From the NCBI RefSeq assembly GCF_026226615.1, contig NZ_JAJAPB010000013.1, positions 1 to 64,000 on the forward strand: 64,000 bases of DNA. The letters are read 5' to 3'. Position numbers and translations under genes: made by a program. The notes beneath the pieces were generated by a model that saw only the letters and a program-made list of their open reading frames with translations, searched no databases and was not told the origin of the DNA. The stretch's first letter is position 1. Every line of letters begins with the position of its first letter. Origin of the DNA: Geovibrio ferrireducens (GTDB lineage Bacteria > Chrysiogenota > Deferribacteres > Deferribacterales > Geovibrionaceae). Positions 26,958-35,088 of this stretch are shown here, piece after piece.

Positions 26958-26965
26958 GGCGATGT

Positions 26966-26982
26966 GTGATTTATTTGTCACT
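26966..26982. promoter_or_regulatory. Shared 17-bp operator, rhodanese copy
   Basis: GTGATTTATTTGTCACT occurs here and again, identical, at 27628-27644 before psrA. Its core is the dyad GTGA-N8-TCAC. The dyad centre is about 52 bases upstream of the predicted transcription start. Confidence 0.7.
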
Positions 26983-27204
26983 CATTTTCGTATTAAACTG
27001 ATACAACAGATAAAATAAAGCGAAGACAAAAGAGTAAATTCAGATAGGTTTTTTTTGATTATTTGTATCGGAAAACGCATATTGAAGCTGGATTAGGCTG
27101 ATAAGCAGAGGTGATAATGATTCCGGGTATTCTTTCACTACATGAATAGCGGCTGCGCTATAAGAAAAACAAATGCCTGAAACAGCAAAATACCTAAATA
27201 ATCA

Positions 27205-27519
27205 CTAAGCCCTTGAGTTTTCAATCAGCTTGTCGTGCTCGATGCACCCAAGCAAACTGCTCTTGATGTAACCGGTCTGAAGAACGAAAAGTGTTTTTCT
27301 TCCTTCCTTGTAGGCTTTCAGCAAGCCGGCATCCTTCATCAGATTAACGTGCTTTGTAATGTTGGTTCTTTCGCAGTCGAAGGCTTCTTCGATCTCATAG
27401 CCGTAGCGGGGTCTTTCGCAGACCATCTTTGCAATGCGCAGACGCACAGGGTTTGCAAGCGCCTTGAACAGCCCCAGTACTTCGTCTAATTCTTTTTCGT
27501 TAAGGTCTCGTAATGCCAT
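27205..27519 (-). CDS. ArsR-family regulator with possible persulfide-sensing cysteines
   Basis: The 104-residue winged-helix protein matches the ArsR/SmtB fold: LFKALANPVRLRIAKMV in helix 2-3, CERTNITKHVNLMKDAGLL as recognition helix, and YKEGRKTLFVL as wing. The arsenic-binding ELCVCDL motif is absent. Instead Cys34 lies in helix 2 and Cys92 in helix 5, the places used by the sulfide/persulfide sensors SqrR and BigR; Cys49 is an extra. Start at 27519 is chosen because upstream residues are not family-like. It sits between the rhodanese and the divergent psr operon, which it probably regulates. Confidence 0.85.
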   Translation of the reverse strand: MALRDLNEKELDEVLGLFKALANPVRLRIAKMVCERPRYGYEIEEAFDCERTNITKHVNLMKDAGLLKAYKEGRKTLFVLQTGYIKSSLLGCIEHDKLIENSRA

Positions 27520-27523
27520 GTAA

Positions 27524-27549
27524 TCTCTATATATTATATATATTAGAGA
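27524..27549. promoter_or_regulatory. Inverted repeat just upstream of the ArsR-type gene
   Basis: TCTCTA (27524-27529) and TAGAGA (27544-27549) flank 14 A/T bases, placed 5-30 bases upstream of the ATG. It could be an autoregulatory operator or simply the promoter core. Confidence 0.4.
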
Positions 27550-27627
27550 GTCAATCACTTTGTTATAAATAGAAATATAGGAATAACTGATTGAGACATT
27601 CAATTTTACTTATCAAACGGGATAATA

Positions 27628-27644
27628 GTGATTTATTTGTCACT
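27628..27644. promoter_or_regulatory. Shared 17-bp operator, psr copy
   Basis: GTGATTTATTTGTCACT is identical to the copy before the rhodanese gene. It lies 5 bases upstream of the psr -35 element, centre about 50 bases before the predicted transcript start. Confidence 0.7.
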
Positions 27645-27649
27645 TTTTA

Positions 27650-27678
27650 TTGACACTTTTTACTCACGGAACTAATCT
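27650..27678 (+). promoter_or_regulatory. Promoter of the psr operon
   Basis: TTGACA (27650-27655) and TAATCT (27673-27678) are 17 bases apart, a near-consensus sigma-70 promoter about 70 bases before the psrA start. Confidence 0.65.
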
Positions 27679-27746
27679 ACCTTTAATGTTTATTTACAGT
27701 TCAAATATGCGCTAATCCGCATATAAACTTCAAAACGAGGGAATCC

Positions 27747-29948
27747 ATGACAAAATGCAGAATCTCCCGGAGACGTTTTATTCAGGGAACGGCCTCAGTG
27801 GGCGCAGCATTGGCGTCCATGTCATCTTTCCGTCTGCTTACCGGCAGCTCATCAGCCGTTGCAGAACCCCAGCAGGGAGTGACATATGCCCAGAACTGGT
27901 GCGAAATGTGCTTCTGGAAGTGCGGTCTCACCGCAAAAGTGGTCAACGGAAAAGTGAGAAAACTTGAAGGACAGCCGGACTGCCCCAGCAACTTCGGCAA
28001 ACTTTGTGCAAAAGGGAACGCAGGCGTGTTCCAGCTTTATGACCCCGACAGGCTGAAAACACCTCTTATAAGAGACGGTGAAAGAGGCTCAGGCAAATTC
28101 AGAAAGGCAACATGGGAAGAAGCAATCACATATGTTGCGCAGAAAACCAACGAGCTTAAGGAGAAATACGGCCCCGAAACTTTCAGCCTTTTCTGCCACG
28201 GCTCAGGACAGGACCCGTTCATCCAGATGATGGAAATAATGGGTTCACCCAACATATGCGTACCCTCATACTCACAGTGTACCGGAAGCCGTGACATCGG
28301 CTGGGCTCTCTCCTTCGGAAAGCCTGTGGGCGGCAAGGAACCTGTGGACTCCCAGAACTCAAAATGCATCATGCTTCTGGGCAGGAACATTGCCGAGGCT
28401 CTCCACGTGGGCGAAATGCAGGACTTCGTGGAAGGCGTGGCAAAGGGCGCACACGTTATCTATGTTGACCCCCGCTTCACAAAAACAGCGGCGAAGGCCA
28501 ACCAGTACATGATGATAAAACCCGGAACAGACTCCGCTCTGCTCCTCGGCATGATTAACTACATAATAGAAAAAGAGATCTACAGTAAAGACTTTGTGGA
28601 AAACTACACCTACGGCTTTGACCAGTTCAAGGAGCACGTGGCTGGCTACACTGTTGAGTGGGCTTCAGAGATAACTGAAATCCCGCAGGAAGAGATCATA
28701 AAGGCTGCGGAAAAGCTCTGCAAGGCAGCTCCGCGCTGTTACGTGCATCCGGGCAGAAGGCTCACCAGATACGGCAACGACACTCAGTTCACCAGAATTG
28801 TGGCATGTCTTAACATGCTTCTGGGCAACTGGGAGGTCAGAGGCGGTCTGTACCGTACAATAGGCTTCAAGTACGATGCGCCGGCAATGATCGAGTATGA
28901 CAAATCCCATGCGGAAAGGGCAGACGGCTCAGGCAGTGAGGAATTTCCCCTTGGGCCCAAGAACCTCGGCTTTTCCAACGGAACAATCAAGGCTATAGCC
29001 GAACAGTCGTCCCCGCTCAAAGGGATGTTTATATACGGCTGCAACCCGCTGCACCACCACGGGAATACAGACACTGTCAGAAAAGCTATAGAAAACACTG
29101 AACTGATAGTAACATGCGAAATCTACATGACGGACACCGCATGGTACTCCGACGTTATTCTTCCCGAATCCACCTACCTTGAGCGCACTGAGCCTGTGAT
29201 CACCACAGGACGCAGAGCAGGTTTTGTGCAGTACAGGGAAAAAGCCGTTGATCCAGTTTTTGAAACTCTCGGAAGCTGGGATATGGTAAACAGACTCCTT
29301 GAGGCCATGGGCTATGAAAACAGGTTCATGGACATAAGCGAGTACAACAGGCTGGCATTCGAATCCCTCGGCGTTGACGAGGAATATATGAAGAAAAACG
29401 GCGTATTCATAGGCAACGAAAGCTCCCCCTACCCTGTGGAGGATTACGAAGAGGAACCCTCTTTCAGAACCCCCTCAGGCAAGGCCGAGTTTTACAGCAA
29501 CCTTGCCGAGCATTTTTCATATCCTCCCATGCCCTCATACGAGGAAAACCCCGTTCCGGCGGAAGGCGAGTTCAGGCTGCTTTTCGGCAGAATAAGCTTC
29601 CACACCCACGCACGCACGCAGAACAACGCATGGCTCCTTGCCCTGCACAAGTCCGAAGTGCCCCTGTGGATTCACACCGAAAGGGCTAAGGCGCTTGGAA
29701 TAAAAGACGGAATGCAGGTACGCCTTGTTAAGGAAGGATTCAAAAGCAACCCCTGTACAGCGAGGGTTGTGGACTACATCCATCCTCAGGCGGTATTCCT
29801 CCCCTACGGCTTCGGTCATGAATCAAAAGGGCTCACAAGGATAGTCGGCAAGGGAGCCAGAACATCGGACTTCACCTCCGACCTCACAGACCCCATAAGC
29901 GGCGCCGCAGGCTTTCACAACGGCTTCGTGAAAATTGAGATCGCTTAG
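27747..29948 (+). CDS. psrA: Polysulfide/thiosulfate reductase catalytic subunit (PsrA/PhsA)
   Basis: The 733-residue molybdopterin enzyme has a Tat signal (ISRRRFIQGTASVGAA), so it works in the periplasm. A [4Fe-4S] motif follows: CEMCFWKCGLTAKV with the fourth Cys in GKLCAKG. Molybdopterin-binding segments follow, with SYSQCTGS offering a candidate Cys ligand to Mo, as in Psr/Phs enzymes. Length and order match PsrA/PhsA. It would reduce polysulfide, sulfur or thiosulfate to sulfide, or possibly run in reverse. It heads psrABC and a bc-type cytochrome module. GAGGGAA precedes the ATG. Substrate cannot be fixed from sequence. Confidence 0.9.
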   Translation: MTKCRISRRRFIQGTASVGAALASMSSFRLLTGSSSAVAEPQQGVTYAQNWCEMCFWKCGLTAKVVNGKVRKLEGQPDCPSNFGKLCAKGNAGVFQLYDPDRLKTPLIRDGERGSGKFRKATWEEAITYVAQKTNELKEKYGPETFSLFCHGSGQDPFIQMMEIMGSPNICVPSYSQCTGSRDIGWALSFGKPVGGKEPVDSQNSKCIMLLGRNIAEALHVGEMQDFVEGVAKGAHVIYVDPRFTKTAAKANQYMMIKPGTDSALLLGMINYIIEKEIYSKDFVENYTYGFDQFKEHVAGYTVEWASEITEIPQEEIIKAAEKLCKAAPRCYVHPGRRLTRYGNDTQFTRIVACLNMLLGNWEVRGGLYRTIGFKYDAPAMIEYDKSHAERADGSGSEEFPLGPKNLGFSNGTIKAIAEQSSPLKGMFIYGCNPLHHHGNTDTVRKAIENTELIVTCEIYMTDTAWYSDVILPESTYLERTEPVITTGRRAGFVQYREKAVDPVFETLGSWDMVNRLLEAMGYENRFMDISEYNRLAFESLGVDEEYMKKNGVFIGNESSPYPVEDYEEEPSFRTPSGKAEFYSNLAEHFSYPPMPSYEENPVPAEGEFRLLFGRISFHTHARTQNNAWLLALHKSEVPLWIHTERAKALGIKDGMQVRLVKEGFKSNPCTARVVDYIHPQAVFLPYGFGHESKGLTRIVGKGARTSDFTSDLTDPISGAAGFHNGFVKIEIA

Positions 29949-29961
29949 GGAGGAATCTGAG

Positions 29962-30540
29962 ATGAGCACAGCAGATAAAACAAAAAAATTCGCAATGGCA
30001 TACATAGTGGACAGATGCGTGGACTGCAAAGCATGCATGGTGGCATGCAAGGCGGAATGGCAGGTTCCGGAAAACGATTTCCGCACGCATATAGACACAG
30101 GCATAGCCCCGGCAGTGACAGAAAGGCTCAGCATGCACTTTCTTCCCCATCAGTGCAACCACTGCGACCATGCCCCCTGTGTGACGGTCTGCCCCACAAA
30201 GGCAAGCCACAAAAGAGAGGACGGAGTTGTGGATATTGACAACCGCAAGTGCGTCGGCTGCCGCTACTGCATCCCCTCCTGCCCCTACAACGCAAGGTTC
30301 TTCAATAACGAACTTGGCGTTGCGGACAAGTGCACCTTCTGTCTGCCGAGAATATACGACGGCCTCATGCCCGCATGCGTAACAACATGCCCCGGCAGGG
30401 CAAGGGTTTTCGGCGATGTGAACGATCCCGAAAGCGAGATCTCAAAGGCGCTTAAAAACGCCGCAGACAACAGGTACAGAGTCTGGACCCTCCGCAAGGA
30501 TCTGGGCACTGAGCCTAACATTTATTACATCCAGAAGTAG
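29962..30540 (+). CDS. psrB: Polysulfide/thiosulfate reductase iron-sulfur subunit (PsrB/PhsB)
   Basis: The 192-residue protein contains four ferredoxin-like Cys groups (CVDCKACMVACK, CNHCDHAPCVTVCP, CVGCRYCIPSCP, CTFCLPR...CVTTCP), giving four [4Fe-4S] clusters that wire PsrA to the membrane subunit. No signal peptide is present, so it should be co-exported with PsrA by Tat. The ATG at 29962 follows GGAGGAATCTGAG, 13 bases after psrA. Confidence 0.93.
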   Translation: MSTADKTKKFAMAYIVDRCVDCKACMVACKAEWQVPENDFRTHIDTGIAPAVTERLSMHFLPHQCNHCDHAPCVTVCPTKASHKREDGVVDIDNRKCVGCRYCIPSCPYNARFFNNELGVADKCTFCLPRIYDGLMPACVTTCPGRARVFGDVNDPESEISKALKNAADNRYRVWTLRKDLGTEPNIYYIQK

Positions 30541-30549
30541 GAGGACAAA

Positions 30550-31485
30550 ATGGAATTTCAGACAGGCTTCCATTGGTACATAGCGGTTTATCTGTTCCTC
30601 GCGGGTGTGGGTGCGGGCTCCATAGTTGTCGCCTCCCTCGCGGATATGTACGACAGACAGAAATATATATCATTCATAAAAGCGGCAAGCGTGATAGGCA
30701 TGCCCCTTGTTTCCATAGGTATATTCTTCCTTTACATCGACCTCGGTCAGGGAATGTACAAGCCGTGGCTCCTTGCGCTGCTGTTTGTAAACCCAACATC
30801 TGCGATCATGTGGGGTACGCTTATACTTACTATCTTCACAATACTTTCGCTGATCTACGGTGCTTATAACCTCGGCATACTCGACTGGTTCATCAAAAAA
30901 GCGGGATTCCTGAAAATATTCAGATCCCTCGCCGCAAGCGGCTTCATGAACTGGGCGCTGATCATCACAGGCATACTCACCGCGGGCTACACGGCGGTTC
31001 TCCTCGGCGTGCTTAAGGCAATCCCCTTCTGGCACCAGACAGCCCTGCCCATACTCTTCATCATATCCGCCTCATCCACGGGAATTTCAGGTGCGATGGT
31101 GGTGAAGGAGCTCTTCTTCAAGGAGGAGGCTCATCTGGCGAAAATAGAAACCACTCACTTCTACCTGATAATGCTTGAAATCCTGCTGCTCATAGGCATG
31201 ATGCTCATAGCTCTTCAGGGTGTGCCTGAAATGAGGTTTTCAGCCCTTGCGCTCCTCACCGGAGAATTCGCGGTTGAGTTCTGGGTGTTCCTTGTGCTTC
31301 TTGGGCTTGTGGTTCCGGCTTTTGTCTTTGCCTTTGTTGAGGCGGGCAAACTCCACATCAGCGGCGGCAAGCTTGTTTTCTTTGAGCTGCTTGTACTCGC
31401 CGGCGGTTACTTTCTGCGTCATCTCATACTCCACGCAGGTGTTTACACACAGAAATTTACCGACTATATTATGATTCATTACTGA
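30550..31485 (+). CDS. psrC: NrfD/PsrC-family membrane subunit
   Basis: The 311-residue polytopic protein (about eight or nine hydrophobic segments) belongs to the NrfD/PsrC family of quinone-reactive anchors. FHWYIAVYLFLAGVGAGS at the start and VNPTSAIMWGTLIL are typical of PsrC. It exchanges electrons between menaquinone and PsrB. GGAGG precedes the ATG, 9 bases after psrB. Confidence 0.92.
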   Translation: MEFQTGFHWYIAVYLFLAGVGAGSIVVASLADMYDRQKYISFIKAASVIGMPLVSIGIFFLYIDLGQGMYKPWLLALLFVNPTSAIMWGTLILTIFTILSLIYGAYNLGILDWFIKKAGFLKIFRSLAASGFMNWALIITGILTAGYTAVLLGVLKAIPFWHQTALPILFIISASSTGISGAMVVKELFFKEEAHLAKIETTHFYLIMLEILLLIGMMLIALQGVPEMRFSALALLTGEFAVEFWVFLVLLGLVVPAFVFAFVEAGKLHISGGKLVFFELLVLAGGYFLRHLILHAGVYTQKFTDYIMIHY

Positions 31486-31548
31486 AACCTTAAAAGCCGC
31501 GGGCGGTTAACCCCCGCCTGCGGCATCGTTTTATTCGGGATAACTTGA

Positions 31549-31965
31549 ATGACAGAGCAAAAAAGCATCTCCAGAAGAGGATTTCTGGGCAGGCTTGCGG
31601 CACTGGCCGCTTCCGCCTTTTCCCTCTGGTTTATTTACAGATTCCTCACCCCTGCGAGTTCAGGCGGCGAAATACTGGTTCAGGCTCAGGAAGCCGACAT
31701 ACCCGAAGGGGGAGCGGTTATCTTTCCCGATAAAAATATAGCCGTGATGCGGATGGACGGCGCTGTGAGCGCAATGTCACTGGTATGCACCCATCTGGGC
31801 TGCACAATAGCCCTCGACGGCGACAGGTTCGCCTGCCCATGCCACGGAAGCATATTCGCCCTTGACGGAACAGTGATAAAAGGCCCGGCTGAACGCAGAC
31901 TTGACACATACAGAACAGAAACCGCAGACGGCATGATAACCGTATTCAGACAGGTGAACGCGTGA
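31549..31965 (+). CDS. Rieske iron-sulfur protein
   Basis: The 138-residue protein has a Tat-like twin-arginine signal/anchor (SISRRGFLGRLAALAASAFS) and a Rieske [2Fe-2S] domain with both ligand boxes: CTHLGC and CPCHGS. It would be the high-potential electron acceptor of a cytochrome bc-type quinol oxidase module. It lies 63 bases downstream of psrC and overlaps the cytochrome b gene (GTGA). Confidence 0.93.
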   Translation: MTEQKSISRRGFLGRLAALAASAFSLWFIYRFLTPASSGGEILVQAQEADIPEGGAVIFPDKNIAVMRMDGAVSAMSLVCTHLGCTIALDGDRFACPCHGSIFALDGTVIKGPAERRLDTYRTETADGMITVFRQVNA

Positions 31966-32987
31966 TAAAGCGCTATCTTGTTCATCTATATCCCAAAACA
32001 TTCAGCAAAGCGGCAGTAAACGGAACTCTCTTTATGGGCGGGCTGATAACCGCTCTCTTTCTCAGCCTGTGCGTAACGGGAATTCTTCTTCTCTTCTATT
32101 ACTCACCGGAAAGCTCCGCCGCATATTTATCAATCATCCACCTTGAGGAGAAGGTCTTCGGCGGGCGCTTCATCCGCGCAATGCATCTGTGGAGCTCACA
32201 CATACTGCTCATTGCCCTTGCCCTGCACATGGTGCGCACCATATTCACCGGAACTTACGCTGTCAGGCCTTCCAACTGGAAGCTGGGCTATATCCTCTTC
32301 GGTCTTCTGGTTTTTGAGGCCTACACAGGGGTTCTTCTCCCTATGGATCAGCTTTCATACTGGGCCACCAAAACAGGGATGGAGCTTGTAAACGTCCTCC
32401 CCTTCGGTGATTTCATCCGCAGACTGCTCACGCCGGACGATGTAGGCGGCAGGCTCTCACTTATAAGGTTTTTCGCCATGCACATAGCCCTCATCCCGCT
32501 TCTGTGCGTGTTTCTCATATCCGCCCATCTTTACAATGTCCGCAGGGACGGCGGCCTGCACCCGAAGGATGACAGAACAAAAACAAAGAGCGAGCCCTAT
32601 CTCTTTAACCTCACATGGGTTATTGCGGCTGCGGCAGTGGCGCTCCCCGCTGTGCTGGCAGTTGTTTCCGGCGCTCCCCTTGAGGAACCGGCAGATCCAG
32701 CGCTCCCCCCGAACCCTGCAAAAAGCGCATGGTTCCTGCTGTGGATTCAGGAGATAGTAAGCTGGAAGGCATGGCTGTTCAACCCTTTTGCGGTGCTGTT
32801 TATCCTGTATTTCTTTCTGCCTGATTTCCGCAGGAAATATCAGCCGGAAACAGCCGTCTGGTTTGCGAAAAAAGATGCTCCCGTCTGGGGGATCACGCTG
32901 TTTCTGTGTTCGGCTGTTCTTGTGCTCACGGCAGTTGCAATGTTTTTCAGAGGTGAGAATTGGTCGCTCGTGCCCTTTTACTTCTGA
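31962..32987 (+). CDS. Cytochrome b subunit of a bc-type complex
   Basis: The 341-residue membrane protein is a cytochrome b of bc complexes. Haem-ligand His pairs are visible in AMHLWSSHILLIALALHMV and AMHIALIPLLCVFLISAHLY. A second half follows with NPAKSAWFLLWIQE at the place of the usual quinol-site PEWY segment, which is therefore not canonical. GTG start at 31962 overlaps the Rieske stop. With the Rieske protein and the tetrahaem cytochrome it should form a quinol:cytochrome c oxidoreductase in the inner membrane. Confidence 0.88.
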   Translation: MIKRYLVHLYPKTFSKAAVNGTLFMGGLITALFLSLCVTGILLLFYYSPESSAAYLSIIHLEEKVFGGRFIRAMHLWSSHILLIALALHMVRTIFTGTYAVRPSNWKLGYILFGLLVFEAYTGVLLPMDQLSYWATKTGMELVNVLPFGDFIRRLLTPDDVGGRLSLIRFFAMHIALIPLLCVFLISAHLYNVRRDGGLHPKDDRTKTKSEPYLFNLTWVIAAAAVALPAVLAVVSGAPLEEPADPALPPNPAKSAWFLLWIQEIVSWKAWLFNPFAVLFILYFFLPDFRRKYQPETAVWFAKKDAPVWGITLFLCSAVLVLTAVAMFFRGENWSLVPFYF

Positions 32988-33733
32988 TTTTTCTCAGCCT
33001 TCCTGCTTTTCCCGCCTTTGCGTCCATGTGCGTGAAATGCCACAAGCCCCATTATGAGAAAACAGGCTCATGCACTGTCTGCCACAGGGGAAACAGTGAA
33101 ACAAGCCGGAAAAACATAGCCCACAGCGGGCTGATAACAAAGAAATACGCTGACTTCATCATAAACCGTCAGGCTGTCTCCGGCGGCGGAAAAACCATAG
33201 AAAACGCCCATTGCAGAAGGTGTCACGTCACAGGGGGCAAGGGTAATGACATAGCCCCTGACCTTGATACCGAAAGCAGACGCAAAACCGCAGAAACACT
33301 GAAAGACAAGCTGATGAAACCAACGGACTACATGCCTGATTTCCGTATGAATGACAAGACTGCCGAAGATTCCGTCAGGTATATCCTTAATGCGGGGGGA
33401 AGCGCAAAAAAGGTTTCGGGAACAGCCCCTTATGTTGTCTTCATAACTCAGGGCAAAAAGAGCGCTTTTGATGGAAAATGCGGCGGATGCCACAGGCTGC
33501 TTACCCGCAAAAAAGGCGGAACAGGGCATGGGAACACCGCACCGAACCTTTCCGGACTGTTCAGCGAATATTACCCCGCTGATACCGTAAAGATGGAAGG
33601 CGGAAGATGGAACAGGGAAATACTGATTAAATGGATTAAAAATCCCAGAAAAATAAAGCCGGATTCACTCATGCCGCCGATCCTCCTCACTCCTGAGGAG
33701 GAAAAAAGAATAACAGCCGAATTTGAAAGCTGA
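32960..33733 (+). CDS. Tetrahaem cytochrome c
   Basis: The 257-residue protein has a signal peptide (LLLLIFLSLPAFPAFA) and four haem-binding motifs: CVKCH, CTVCH, CRRCH and CGGCH. The last third resembles a monohaem cytochrome c domain with Met in SLMPP as a possible sixth ligand. The start is TTG at 32960, supported by AGAGGTG four bases upstream and by overlap with the cytochrome b gene, which implies coupling. It likely takes electrons from the Rieske protein. It ends 9 bases before the stop of the convergent MFS gene. Confidence 0.88.
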   Translation: MVARALLLLIFLSLPAFPAFASMCVKCHKPHYEKTGSCTVCHRGNSETSRKNIAHSGLITKKYADFIINRQAVSGGGKTIENAHCRRCHVTGGKGNDIAPDLDTESRRKTAETLKDKLMKPTDYMPDFRMNDKTAEDSVRYILNAGGSAKKVSGTAPYVVFITQGKKSAFDGKCGGCHRLLTRKKGGTGHGNTAPNLSGLFSEYYPADTVKMEGGRWNREILIKWIKNPRKIKPDSLMPPILLTPEEEKRITAEFES

Positions 33734-33742
33734 TTAAACCTT

Positions 33743-34924
33743 TCAGGACAGACGTTTTCTTAAGAAAATCCAGTTTATCATCACAAACACCGCAACAGAG
33801 GCAAACAGCAGGTTAAACACCGCAAGCCTGTGGGCATGTGTGCCTGAAACTATGAACATGCACAATGCGCCGAACATAAGCTGTGTGAAAACCATGAATG
33901 ACGAGGCGGAACCTATATCCGTGTTCACCTGCTCGACTATGAGATTGTTGCTCAGGGGTCTGTTCATGCAGATGAAGAATGTGGTAAGGAACGTGAAGCA
34001 GGTGAAGAAGTACCACGCGGAAAAGCTCAGCATCCACAGCCCGCCTGCGGCAAATACAGCACCGCCGAGGCAGAAAGTGATGAGCGTATTCGGCTTAAAG
34101 TATTTCAGCATCCTTGAGCACACAAACGCGCCGAACATAGCCCCGAATGCGTTAAACGCGAAGAGGAAGCTGAACTTTGATTCTGAAAAGCCGTTTATGC
34201 CTATGTAGTATATGGGTGAAAAGGCAATGAACGCATAAAGCGGCCCCGCCGAAATACCTAAAGTAAGGTTGGTGCGCATAAACTTCCAGTTGGAGAAAAC
34301 ATTGCGGTATCTGAAAAACACCCTGTACCACTCTCCGCTTAACCGCTCCTGAATAGTTTCCTGAAACAGGAACGAAACAGCAAATGTGCATGCCACCATT
34401 GAGGCCTGTGTGAGAAAAATATATCTCCACGAACCCAGACTGAGAAGAAAAGCCCCGATCATAGGCGCCACCATAGGCGCGACAGCCAGAACAGTGCCGA
34501 GATATGCAAACGCCTTCCGGCGCTCCTCCCCCTCGTATTTATCCCTGCATATTGCCATAACCATGGCAGAAGGAGCGGCTGCGCCTGCACCCTGTAAAAT
34601 GCGGAAAAGTATAAGCTGCCATACATTTGCGCTTAATGTGCATAATACGGAGGAGAGAACGAACATAAACAAACCGCCGAGAAGCACAGGCCGTCTGCCG
34701 AATTTATCCGAAAGCGGGCCGTAAAAAAGGAGCGACGAACTGAAACTGGCAAACCACAGCACAAGGGAAAGGTTCACCAGATGCTCCCCCACGTTCCACT
34801 CTCTGGCTATGATGGGAATCGCCGCCAGATACATATCAGTGGCAAGGGGCGGGGTGGCTCCTATCATCGCCAGAAAAATTATGTAAAGTCCTTTATGTCT
34901 GTTAATATCAATCATTACTCTCAT
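33743..34924 (-). CDS. Bcr/CflA-family multidrug MFS transporter
   Basis: The 393-residue protein has 12 expected membrane helices and the Bcr/CflA marks TPPLATDMYLAAIP in helix 1, the MFS motif GPLSDKFGRRPVLLGG in loop 2-3 and RILQGAGAAAPSAMVMAICRD in helix 4. It is a proton-driven exporter of drugs or metabolites. AGGTGA supports the ATG at 34924; a second ATG nine bases later is possible. Nothing nearby identifies its substrate. Confidence 0.88.
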   Translation of the reverse strand: MRVMIDINRHKGLYIIFLAMIGATPPLATDMYLAAIPIIAREWNVGEHLVNLSLVLWFASFSSSLLFYGPLSDKFGRRPVLLGGLFMFVLSSVLCTLSANVWQLILFRILQGAGAAAPSAMVMAICRDKYEGEERRKAFAYLGTVLAVAPMVAPMIGAFLLSLGSWRYIFLTQASMVACTFAVSFLFQETIQERLSGEWYRVFFRYRNVFSNWKFMRTNLTLGISAGPLYAFIAFSPIYYIGINGFSESKFSFLFAFNAFGAMFGAFVCSRMLKYFKPNTLITFCLGGAVFAAGGLWMLSFSAWYFFTCFTFLTTFFICMNRPLSNNLIVEQVNTDIGSASSFMVFTQLMFGALCMFIVSGTHAHRLAVFNLLFASVAVFVMINWIFLRKRLS

Positions 34925-35043
34925 TCAATCACCTATGCGAATTTATAACTATGCACATATGTTTCCATATTTTCAATGCCTATTACATTTTTTTACACTC
35001 GATATAAGAAAGGCAAATCAAAAGCATTGACTTAACCCTTCAC

Positions 35044-35069
35044 TCGCTATATACATTCCTACATAACGA
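35044..35069. promoter_or_regulatory. ModE-like operator before modA
   Basis: TCGCTATATA-N6-TACATAACGA is an imperfect dyad that closely follows the ModE consensus (CGnTATATA...TATATAACG). It overlaps the expected -10 region of a promoter with TTGACT at 35027-35032, so it would repress modABC when molybdate is plentiful. No modE gene is in the window. Confidence 0.65.
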
Positions 35070-35088
35070 TTTCAAAGAGGTAAAATTT

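Larger units (their letters stand above)
26902..27204. other. Gap between rhodanese and ArsR genes
   Basis: The 303-base gap holds the rhodanese promoter and shared operator near its left end. The remaining 220 bases are AT-rich with no clear feature. Confidence 0.5.
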
